Origin: Flavimaricola marinus
GTDB lineage: Bacteria > Pseudomonadota > Alphaproteobacteria > Rhodobacterales > Rhodobacteraceae
Length of the DNA: 64,000 bases
Assembly: GCF_900184895.1 (NCBI RefSeq)
Contig: NZ_FXZK01000001.1
Location: forward strand, 744,001 to 808,000
Direction of reading: 5' to 3'
Under the pieces are notes generated by a model. It saw only the letters and a list, made by a program, of their open reading frames with translations, was not told the DNA's origin and did no database searches. Shown in pieces: positions 29,099 to 36,313 of this stretch. Within the stretch, counting starts at the first letter, position 1. Every line of letters begins with the position of its first letter. The translations under genes were made by a program, and so were the position numbers.

Positions 29099-30022
29099 TC
29101 AATACCGGATCTTTGGGTCGATCCACGCATAGGCGATATCGACGAGCAGGTTGAACAGGATCGTCAGCGCCCCCACGAGAATGGTGATCCCCATGATGAC
29201 CGAGTAATCCCGGTTGAACGCCGAATTCACAAAGAACTGTCCAATCCCGCCGGTGGAGAAGTAGACATCCACCACCACCGACCCGGTGATCATCGCCACG
29301 AAGGCCGGCCCGAGGTAGGACAGCACCGGCAGCAGCGCGGGCTTGAGCGCGTGCTGAAAGATGATCCGGCTGGTCGGCAGCCCCTTGGCCCGCGCGGTGC
29401 GGATGAAGCCGGAGTTCAGCACTTCGAGCATCGACGACCGGGTGATCCGGGCAATCGACGCCATGTAGGACGTCGACAGCGCGATGACCGGCATCACGAT
29501 GTATTGCCATTGCCCGCCATTCCAGCCGCCGCCCGGCAGCCAGCCCAGCCACAGCGTGAAGACCAAGAGCAAGATCGGCGCCATCACGAAGTTTGGCAGC
29601 ACCTGCGCCCCGATGGAGACCCCGACGGCGAGGTAGTCGAGCCATGTGTTGTGCCGGATCGCCGCCGCCACACCGAGCGAGACCCCGGCCAGAATGGCCA
29701 CGACGAAGGACCAGAACCCGTAGGTCAGCGTCACCGGAAAGCCCTGCGCGATCACGTCGTTGACCGTCCGGTCACGATACTGGAACGAGGGGCCGAAATC
29801 GAAATGCAGCACGATGTTCGCCACATAGTCGAACATCTGTTTCCAATAGGGCTGATCCAGCCCGTAGCGTGCGTTGATGTTGTCCATCACGGCTTGCGGC
29901 AATGCCCGTTCGCTGGTGAACGGCCCGCCGGGCGCGGCAAACATCAGCATGAAGCTGATGATGATCAGAACCAGCAGCGTCGGGATCGCCACGAAAAGTC
30001 TGCGGATGATGTAGCTGAGCAT
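29099..30022 (-). CDS. oppB: Oligopeptide ABC transporter permease OppB
   Basis: A 307-residue inner-membrane permease with the classic OppB N-terminus MLSYIIRRLFVAIPTLLVL and about six membrane helices. The EAA-type loop is NSGFIRTARAKGLPTSRIIF, and the conserved GLDQPYWKQ segment lies in the first periplasmic loop. It follows oppA by 84 bases that hold a strong hairpin. Together with OppC it would form the channel. Confidence 0.92.
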   Translation of the reverse strand: MLSYIIRRLFVAIPTLLVLIIISFMLMFAAPGGPFTSERALPQAVMDNINARYGLDQPYWKQMFDYVANIVLHFDFGPSFQYRDRTVNDVIAQGFPVTLTYGFWSFVVAILAGVSLGVAAAIRHNTWLDYLAVGVSIGAQVLPNFVMAPILLLVFTLWLGWLPGGGWNGGQWQYIVMPVIALSTSYMASIARITRSSMLEVLNSGFIRTARAKGLPTSRIIFQHALKPALLPVLSYLGPAFVAMITGSVVVDVYFSTGGIGQFFVNSAFNRDYSVIMGITILVGALTILFNLLVDIAYAWIDPKIRY

Positions 30023-30056
30023 TTGGATATCCCCAAGAGCAGCAATACGCCAAGGA

Positions 30057-30083
30057 GCCGCGCCCCCTTTTCGGGGGCGCGGC
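30057..30083 (-). promoter_or_regulatory. Strong intercistronic hairpin after oppA
   Basis: GCCGCGCCCCC at 30057-30067 pairs perfectly with GGGGGCGCGGC at 30073-30083 around a five-base loop. It lies 24 bases after the oppA stop and before oppB. No T-run follows on the minus strand. Such hairpins often stabilise the binding-protein mRNA or cause partial termination, so the binding protein is made in excess. Confidence 0.55.
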
Positions 30084-30106
30084 GTATGGTTCAGGCTGTG
30101 TCAGGG

Positions 30107-31744
30107 TTACTCGGACGCAGAGATATACAGGTCGCGCGAATACCAGTTCTGCAACAGGTTTTCGGTTGGCCAGTTTTCAAGCGTCGGCGCCATCATCTTG
30201 ACGCTGGCGTAGTGGTAGATCGGGATGATCGCCGCGTCGGCCGCAGCGATGGATTCGACCTCTTGGTAGAGCGACAGCGGATCGTCCGACAGCTTGGCTT
30301 CGGCCATCAGCGCATCAACTTCAGGGTTGTTGTACTTGCCGTCGTTGTAGCTGGACGAGCTGGTGAACAGATCGAGGTAGGTCGACGGTTCCGCATAGTC
30401 CGCACACCAACCGCCGCGGGCGATCTCGTAGTTCTGGTTGCCACGGGTATCGAGGAAGGTTGCCCATTCCTGATTGGCGAGGGTGGTTTCGACGCCCAGC
30501 GTCTGCTTCCACATCTGGCCGATGGCGACCGCGATCGCGGCGTGGCTGTCGGAGGTGTTATAGATCAGCTCGATGTTCAGCGGGTTGTCTTCGCCAAACC
30601 CGGCTTCGGCCATCAGAGCCTTGGCCTGCTCGTTGCGCTCGGCCTGAGTCATGTTGGCCATCGGGATATCGGGGATTTCCCAACCGGGGATCGCCCAGTG
30701 CGTAAAGGTGTAGGCCGGACGCTGGCCACCGGCGAGCACGTTCTCGACGATGATGTCCCGGTCGACTGCCATGCTCAGCGCCTGACGGACGCGGGCGTCG
30801 GACAGTGCCTCCGGGCCGCTGTCGGACATGTTGAACATGTAGTAGTACGAGCACGAGTTCGGGAAGCTGATCGCCTGATCCGGATACTCTTCGGCCAGAC
30901 GCGGGTATTGACCGGCGGGAATGTCGGTCATGTCCAGCTCGCCGGCGAGGAAGCGCGTCAGGGCGGCGTTCTCGTCGGGGATGATCAGCGCCGTCACGGT
31001 CTCGAGGATCGTGGCTTCGTTGTTCCAGTACATGTCGTTGCGCACCCGCACGAGCTTTTCAGCCGGGGTGTATTCCTGCAGCGTGTAGGCGCCGTTGACG
31101 ACGATGTTTTCCGGGTCCATCCAGCTGTCGCCGAACTCTTCGATCTTGTCGAGGCGTGCGGGGAACAGGGTCGGGAAGGTCGAGGTCTGCGGGAAGTAGG
31201 GCCGTGGCGCGTCGATGGTGATTTCGAGCGTCATGTCGTCGATTGCCGCAACGCCGAGCTCTTCGACAGGCATCTCGCCGGCGGTCACGGCGCCAGCATT
31301 GGCGATGCCCGCGACTTCGAGGAACCATGCGTATTCAGACGCGGTCGCCGGATCGGCGGCGCGGCGGATGCCGTCGACGAACTGCTGTGCGGTCACTTGC
31401 ACGCCGTCCGACCACTTGGCTTCGGGGCGCAGGGTGAAGGTGTAGACGAGGCCGTCTTCGGAGACTTCGTAGCCGGTGGCCACACCGGGGATCACGTTGC
31501 CTTCGGCGTCTTCGTTCATCAGGCCTTCGAACAGGTCACGTGCGACCGAGGAGCCTTCGACGTCCTGGATCAACTGGGGGTCGATCGAGGGATAATCGTC
31601 GAGCACCCGGTAGGTGAAGGACTGGTCAGAGGCCAGAGCCTGGCCGGTGACGGGATGCGTGGCGTGGGCGTCGGCCATCGCCTGACCGGCCAGCGCGATC
31701 AGCGCTGTGGCGGTGCCTGCCATCAGAGTTGCTTTGAAAGTCAT
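30107..31744 (-). CDS. oppA: Oligopeptide ABC transporter substrate-binding protein OppA
   Basis: A 545-residue periplasmic solute-binding protein of family 5. A signal peptide ends at QAMADA (about residue 25). The mature part has YRVLDDYPSIDPQL, LRPEAKWSDGVQVTAQQFVDG and VKMMAPTLENW, the family's conserved regions. ATG 31744 with GGGAGA upstream is preferred; the longer frame has no signal peptide at its start. It is the first gene of the operon oppA-oppB-dinB-like-oppC-oppD-oppF. Confidence 0.9.
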   Translation of the reverse strand: MTFKATLMAGTATALIALAGQAMADAHATHPVTGQALASDQSFTYRVLDDYPSIDPQLIQDVEGSSVARDLFEGLMNEDAEGNVIPGVATGYEVSEDGLVYTFTLRPEAKWSDGVQVTAQQFVDGIRRAADPATASEYAWFLEVAGIANAGAVTAGEMPVEELGVAAIDDMTLEITIDAPRPYFPQTSTFPTLFPARLDKIEEFGDSWMDPENIVVNGAYTLQEYTPAEKLVRVRNDMYWNNEATILETVTALIIPDENAALTRFLAGELDMTDIPAGQYPRLAEEYPDQAISFPNSCSYYYMFNMSDSGPEALSDARVRQALSMAVDRDIIVENVLAGGQRPAYTFTHWAIPGWEIPDIPMANMTQAERNEQAKALMAEAGFGEDNPLNIELIYNTSDSHAAIAVAIGQMWKQTLGVETTLANQEWATFLDTRGNQNYEIARGGWCADYAEPSTYLDLFTSSSSYNDGKYNNPEVDALMAEAKLSDDPLSLYQEVESIAAADAAIIPIYHYASVKMMAPTLENWPTENLLQNWYSRDLYISASE

Positions 31745-32058
31745 GTAAAATCTCCCTAGTGATATGGTGGCTCTTATAACGACGGCCACGGCTAGTAAGG
31801 CGTCCCGAACGGCGTTCGGGCATGCCGTGATCCTTTGACGAGTCTCTCCAAATGGCAAGACCCAACCGAGTATGACCCTGCGGTAAATCGCCAAAGCCCG
31901 GACCCCGTCTTGGATAAATCAGCTTTTGCAATGGTGCCCGGATCTTCACCGCATCAGAAAAACAAAGTGAAAACAAGACCTTTTCGACGTTTCGCGGTGC
32001 TCCTCTTTATTCGGGGCGCGGTCATGCTAGCTTGCCGCATGAAATCAAAGGACGCCTC
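31745..32058. promoter_or_regulatory. Divergent promoter region between oppA and the hemerythrin gene
   Basis: A 314-base gap between divergent starts. It contains the perfect inverted repeat CCCGAAC-GGC-GTTCGGG (31804-31820), about 60 bases upstream of the oppA ATG, likely within its leader. The right half is locally AT-rich (for example AGAAAAACAAAGTGAAAAC near 31958) and could hold the hemerythrin gene promoter. No gene was seen. Confidence 0.4.
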
Positions 32059-32637
32059 ATGACAACCGACCCGACCGATCTGGCGGTGCGCACCGCCCTC
32101 CCCGATGCGCTGCGCGTGCTGACCGAGCAATGGCCCCGCGACGAATGGGAGGCGCATCCCAATTTCGAGGGCCTCGTCCGGTTCTGGATGGAGCGCCACA
32201 TGATGTTTCGCAAGATCATGGACCTGCTTCAGCAGGACGCCCGGTCGTTGATCGACGGCAATATGGACAGCAAGGACTACGCCGGTCGCCTGTCCCGCTT
32301 TGGCGGCATGTTCGTCAACGACCTGCACGGCCACCACCAAATCGAGGACGTCCACTACTTCCCCAAGTTGTCCCGGTCGGAGCCGAGCGTGGCCACCGGA
32401 TTCGAGATCCTCGACCGCGATCACCATGCGATTGACGCCGAACTGGAGAGGTTCGTCAAAGGCGCCAACGGCATATTGCAACGGCTCGACGACGCAAAGG
32501 TGCTGCGCGAGCGGGCGGGCTGTTTCGAGGCCGACCTGACCGATGTGGCCGCGCTGCTTGACCGCCATCTGCTCGACGAAGAAGACCTCGTGGTGCCTGT
32601 CATCCTCAAGCACGGACCCGACAAGCTCGACGGCTAG
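32059..32637 (+). CDS. Hemerythrin domain protein
   Basis: A 192-residue cytoplasmic helical bundle predicted to bind a di-iron centre. Histidine and acidic ligands are visible in the expected order: ERHMMFRKI, HGHHQIEDVHYFP, DRDHHAIDAELERF and DRHLLDEEDLVVP. Such proteins sense or carry oxygen or nitric oxide, or protect against them. ATG 32059 follows AAAGGA. It precedes the LysR regulator of the formate dehydrogenase locus by 42 bases on the same strand, which may be coincidental. Confidence 0.85.
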   Translation: MTTDPTDLAVRTALPDALRVLTEQWPRDEWEAHPNFEGLVRFWMERHMMFRKIMDLLQQDARSLIDGNMDSKDYAGRLSRFGGMFVNDLHGHHQIEDVHYFPKLSRSEPSVATGFEILDRDHHAIDAELERFVKGANGILQRLDDAKVLRERAGCFEADLTDVAALLDRHLLDEEDLVVPVILKHGPDKLDG

Positions 32638-32679
32638 AGCCTTATGGCCAAATCCGGCTGGCCGATGCACAGTGACTGA

Positions 32680-33564
32680 ATGATCGACAAGCTGGAGATG
32701 TTCATCGCCCTCGCGCAGGCCCGCCATTTCGGCAAGGCCGCCGAAGCCATTGGCGTGACCCAGCCGACCCTGTCCGCCGGGATCCGGCAACTGGAGGATC
32801 AGCTGGGCGTGATGCTCGTTCTGCGCGGCAGCCGGTTTCAGGGCCTGACGCCCGAGGGCAAGCGGGTGCTGGAATGGGCGCGCCAGATCGTCGGTGATGT
32901 CCGCACGATGAAGCAAGAGATCCGCGCCGCGCGCACCGGCCTGTCGGGCAAGCTCCGCCTTGCGGTCATTCCCACGGCGCTGACCATCGCCAGCCGTCTG
33001 ACCACCGCCTTTGCCCGCCTGCATCCGAACGTGCATTTCACCATCGTCTCGACGACCTCGGTGCAGGTTCTGCACCTGCTCGAAGACCTTCAGATCGACG
33101 CGGGCATCAGTTATCTCGACAACGAGCCGCTGGGCCGCGTGGCCACGGTGCCGCTCTATGCCGAACGCTATGCCCTGATCCTTCACAAGGACGCCCCGAT
33201 GGCCAGCCGCACCCAAGTGGGCTGGGCCGATCTGGCCGACCTGCCCCTGTGCCTGCTGACGCCCGACATGCAGAACCGCCGCATCATCGCGGGTCATCTG
33301 GCCGAGGCCGGGATCGAGGTCGCCCCCACGGTCGAGAGCAATTCGATGATCGTGCTGGTCAGCCACGTTCTGAACGCCGGAATGGCGACGATCCTGCCGA
33401 TCCGCTCGGCCGAGATCTTTCTGGAGCGCGGTCCGCTATGCGCGGTGCCGATCACCGCCCCCGATGCCAGCCACTCTGTCGGCCTGATCGCGCCCTATCG
33501 CGAACCGCACACGCCGCTGTTGGCTGCGCTGCTGCAAGAGGCACGGCGCTTTTCAGAAAGTTGA
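32680..33564 (+). CDS. LysR-type regulator, probable regulator of the fds operon
   Basis: A 294-residue transcription factor. The N-terminal winged helix-turn-helix (MFIALAQARHFGKAAEAIGV, then TQPTLSAGIRQLEDQLG) is typical, and the rest is the periplasmic-binding-fold effector domain. It lies directly upstream of fdsG on the same strand. Its stop codon falls inside an inverted repeat that looks like a LysR operator, so it likely controls the formate dehydrogenase genes, as FdsR does in Cupriavidus. The effector, perhaps formate, is inferred only. Confidence 0.88.
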   Translation: MIDKLEMFIALAQARHFGKAAEAIGVTQPTLSAGIRQLEDQLGVMLVLRGSRFQGLTPEGKRVLEWARQIVGDVRTMKQEIRAARTGLSGKLRLAVIPTALTIASRLTTAFARLHPNVHFTIVSTTSVQVLHLLEDLQIDAGISYLDNEPLGRVATVPLYAERYALILHKDAPMASRTQVGWADLADLPLCLLTPDMQNRRIIAGHLAEAGIEVAPTVESNSMIVLVSHVLNAGMATILPIRSAEIFLERGPLCAVPITAPDASHSVGLIAPYREPHTPLLAALLQEARRFSES

Positions 33565-33602
33565 TAGGAAATCCCTATCAATTGACGATTTTTCAATATT
33601 GA
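33561..33602 (+). promoter_or_regulatory. Probable LysR operator and fds promoter region
   Basis: TTGATAGG (33561-33568) and CCTATCAA (33574-33581) form a perfect inverted repeat with a 5-base spacer, containing an AT-N11-AT arrangement typical of LysR boxes. A second palindrome, TCAATATTGA, lies at 33593-33602 and a TCAATTGA is between them. The first arm includes the TGA stop of the lysR gene. It is about 60-100 bases upstream of fdsG. Confidence 0.55.
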
Positions 33603-33660
33603 TTTGCCACCCGATTCACGGGCAAGGTTTCTGGCGCACCGTCGGAGGAGCAACGTGCCC

Positions 33661-34140
33661 ATGCCCAAAACAACAGCGACCGCGGATCTGGCCGATCAGG
33701 TGGCCGAGATCTGCGCCCGTCATGCTATGGCCGAGGGCCCTATGCTCCCGATTTTGCACGATATTCAGGCGGATTTCGGCTATATCCCCGAAGCCGCCAT
33801 TCCCGTCGTGGCCAAGGCGCTGAACCAGACCGCTGCCGAGGTTCACGGGGTGATGTCGTTCTATCACGATTTCAGATCGGCCCCGGCGGGCCGCCGCACG
33901 GTCAAGATTTGCCGTGCCGAAGCCTGTCAGGCGATGGGCGCCAATGACTTGGCCGATACGGCCAAGGCCCGGTTGGGTGTCGATTGGCACGGCACCACCA
34001 AAGGCGGTGAGGTCACGCTAGAGCCGGTCTATTGCCTTGGCCTGTGCGCCTGCGCCCCGGCCGCGATGGTCGACGGTCAGGTGATCGGTCGGGTCGACGA
34101 TGCCCGTTTGGAAGCGGTGTTCGCGGAGGCCGGGCTATGA
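33661..34140 (+). CDS. fdsG: NAD-dependent formate dehydrogenase gamma subunit
   Basis: A 159-residue NuoE-like thioredoxin-fold subunit that carries a [2Fe-2S] cluster in the soluble FdsABG formate dehydrogenase. The four cysteine ligands are visible in KICRAEACQAMG and VYCLGLCACAP. GGAGGAG lies ten bases before ATG 33661; a GTG two codons earlier (33655) is also possible. It is the first gene of the operon and overlaps fdsB by ATGA. Confidence 0.92.
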   Translation: MPKTTATADLADQVAEICARHAMAEGPMLPILHDIQADFGYIPEAAIPVVAKALNQTAAEVHGVMSFYHDFRSAPAGRRTVKICRAEACQAMGANDLADTAKARLGVDWHGTTKGGEVTLEPVYCLGLCACAPAAMVDGQVIGRVDDARLEAVFAEAGL

Positions 34141-35636
34141 AGGTCTTTGTTCCCCGCGATGCCGCCGCCCGCGCGATGGGTGCCGATGCCGTTACCGCCG
34201 CCATGCCGGACGGCGTCGAGGTCGTCCGCAACGGATCGCGCGGCATGGTCTGGCTGGAACCGCTCGTCGAGGTCGAGCGCGACGGTATCCGTTACGCCTT
34301 TGGCCCGGCCACCCCTGCCGATGTGCCCGCCATTCTGGACGGCACCTCGCCCAAGGCGCTTGGCCCGACCGAGGAACTGGACTGGCTGAAGCGCCAGACC
34401 CGCCTGACCTTTCAGCGTGTCGGTGTGATCGACCCCCTTTCCCTGCCCGACTACGAGGCCCACGGCGGGCTTGTCGGCCTGCGCCGCGCACTGGCGATGA
34501 CCGGGGCCGAGGTGGTGGCCGAAGTCACCGAGAGCGGGTTGCGCGGCCGTGGTGGAGCGGGGTTCCCGACGGGCATCAAGTGGAACACCGTCGCCGGGGC
34601 GCAGGCGGATCAGAAATACATCATCTGCAATGCCGACGAAGGCGACAGCGGCACCTTTGCCGACCGGATGCTGATGGAGGGCGACCCCTTCACCCTGATC
34701 GAAGGCATGATCATTGCGGGCATCGCGGTGGGCGCGACCCGCGGCTATGTCTACCTCCGGTCGGAATATCCCGACGCCATCGAGGTGATGACCGAGGCCG
34801 TCCGCATTGCCCGCCTGACCGGCCTGTTGGGCCCGTCCGTTCTGGGCACCGGCCCGGCCTTTGACATGGAGATCCGCGTCGGTGCCGGGGCTTATGTCTG
34901 CGGCGAAGAGACCTCGCTCTTGAACAGCCTCGAGGGCAAGCGCGGCGTGGTCCGTGCCAAGCCGCCCCTGCCTGCGCTGGAAGGCTTTCTCGGCAAGCCG
35001 ACCGTGGTGAACAACGTGATTTCGCTGGCGACCGTGCCGGTGATCCTTGAAAAGGGCGCGCAGCACTACAAGGATTTCGGCCTTGGCCGCTCGCGCGGCA
35101 CCATTCCGTTGCAGATCGCGGGCAACGTTGCCAGGGGCGGCCTGTTCGAGACGGCCTTCGGCCTGTCCTTGGGCGAGATCGTCAACGATATCGCCGGTGG
35201 CACCGCCACGGGCCGCCCGGTCAAGGCGGCTCAGGTCGGTGGTCCGCTGGGCGCCTATTTCCCGGTCTCCAAATTCGACACGCCCTTCGGCTATGAGGAA
35301 TTCGACGGTCAGGGCGGGCTGATCGGCCATGCCGGCGTGGTGGTCTTCGACGATAGCGCCGACATGCTGGGCATGGCCCGCTTTGCGATGGAGTTCTGCG
35401 CGGTCGAGTCCTGCGGCAAATGCACCCCCTGCCGGATCGGGGCGGTGCGCGGTGTCGAGACCATCGACCGGATCGCCGCCGGAGACCCTGACGCGATCCC
35501 CCTTCTGACCGATCTGTGCGAAACGATGAAGGACGGCTCGCTTTGTGCTCTGGGCGGTTTCACCCCCTATCCGGTGATGTCGGCGCTGACCCTGTTTCCC
35601 GACGATTTCGCCCGCAGCAAAGAGGCAGCGGAGTGA
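34137..35636 (+). CDS. fdsB: NAD-dependent formate dehydrogenase beta subunit
   Basis: A 499-residue NuoF-like subunit that binds FMN and NAD and passes electrons from formate oxidation to NAD+. The glycine-rich flavin/NAD motif GLRGRGGAGFPTGIKW, the FMN-contact YIICNADEGDSGTF and the [4Fe-4S] motif SCGKCTPCRIGAV are intact. The N-terminal 110 residues form the extra thioredoxin-like domain usual in FdsB. ATG 34137 overlaps the fdsG stop, with GGAGG upstream. It is followed by two small genes instead of fdsA. Confidence 0.94.
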   Translation: MKVFVPRDAAARAMGADAVTAAMPDGVEVVRNGSRGMVWLEPLVEVERDGIRYAFGPATPADVPAILDGTSPKALGPTEELDWLKRQTRLTFQRVGVIDPLSLPDYEAHGGLVGLRRALAMTGAEVVAEVTESGLRGRGGAGFPTGIKWNTVAGAQADQKYIICNADEGDSGTFADRMLMEGDPFTLIEGMIIAGIAVGATRGYVYLRSEYPDAIEVMTEAVRIARLTGLLGPSVLGTGPAFDMEIRVGAGAYVCGEETSLLNSLEGKRGVVRAKPPLPALEGFLGKPTVVNNVISLATVPVILEKGAQHYKDFGLGRSRGTIPLQIAGNVARGGLFETAFGLSLGEIVNDIAGGTATGRPVKAAQVGGPLGAYFPVSKFDTPFGYEEFDGQGGLIGHAGVVVFDDSADMLGMARFAMEFCAVESCGKCTPCRIGAVRGVETIDRIAAGDPDAIPLLTDLCETMKDGSLCALGGFTPYPVMSALTLFPDDFARSKEAAE

Positions 35637-35641
35637 ACGCC

Positions 35642-36100
35642 ATGTCCCATGATTTCGCCGGAGTGCACCCGCAGGTCGACGCCTTGGTCAACCTCTACGG
35701 GCTGCCGGCAAGGCCCGCGCGGCAGTTCGTCCGCGGACTGTCCGGCCGGCTGGATTTCGCGGGGCTGTCGTTCGGCACCCGCTATCGCGTGACCAAGGAC
35801 CTGTTCGCCAACATCGGCGGCCGACTGTCCAAGGGCGAAAAGGTCCACTTTCTGGGATGCTACGTCTTTCCCCACAAGAACGGCCTGCGGCTCTATGTCG
35901 AGCGGGCCAATGGCGAGCAGGTCAAGCTGGAGTTCGATTGCTCTGCCGCACATGAGCCGGGCGTGGTGGCCCGTGTCCACAACGGCTTGGATTACTTCGC
36001 CCCGATCGTTTTCGACATGTCAAAGCGCACACGCAAGTTGCTCGCCGCCCGCGCGGTGCTGTTGCATCTCAAGAAAAAGGAACCCGATCATGGCGGATAG
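35642..36100 (+). CDS. Small DUF3601-like protein between fdsB and fdsA
   Basis: A 152-residue cytoplasmic protein. The middle part (YRVTKDLFANIGGRLSKGE, then FLGCYVFPHKNGLRLYVE) resembles the DUF3601 pattern of a short beta domain, but I am not certain of the family. The C-terminus is basic (SKRTRKLLAARAVLLHLKKK). ATG 35642 has GGAG eight bases upstream; GTG 35633, which overlaps the fdsB stop, is an alternative. It sits within the formate dehydrogenase operon, so a role in that enzyme's making or control is plausible but unproven. Confidence 0.6.
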   Translation: MSHDFAGVHPQVDALVNLYGLPARPARQFVRGLSGRLDFAGLSFGTRYRVTKDLFANIGGRLSKGEKVHFLGCYVFPHKNGLRLYVERANGEQVKLEFDCSAAHEPGVVARVHNGLDYFAPIVFDMSKRTRKLLAARAVLLHLKKKEPDHGG

Positions 36101-36302
36101 AAAGGTCAAAGGCCCGGCGTCCTATTTCCCGTCGATCGAGAAAACCTATGGCCAGCCGATCGCCCATTGGATGGATCTGATCGACAGCCAGTCGGGCCGC
36201 AAACACATGGAAATCGTGAACTGGCTCAAGGCGGAACATGGCCTTGGACACGGACACGCAAACGCTCTGGTCGCCCACGCGCTGGCTCAAAAGCCGGCCT
36301 GA
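36090..36302 (+). CDS. DUF4287 domain protein
   Basis: A 70-residue protein matching DUF4287: SYFPSIEKTYGQPIAHWMDL followed by KHMEIVNWLKAEHGLGHGHA. It is a small helical domain of unknown function, found alone or fused to DUF5655. ATG 36090 follows AAGGA and overlaps the previous gene by 11 bases, so the two small genes are translationally coupled. It lies 11 bases before fdsA. Confidence 0.78.
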   Translation: MADRKVKGPASYFPSIEKTYGQPIAHWMDLIDSQSGRKHMEIVNWLKAEHGLGHGHANALVAHALAQKPA

Positions 36303-36313
36303 GAGGATACGTC

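Noticed and set aside
28313-31759. An 1148-codon plus-strand frame antisense to oppA, oppB and the DinB gene
   Set aside because: It spans several well-supported genes on the other strand and its translation is low-complexity and His/Arg-rich, as expected of a shadow frame.
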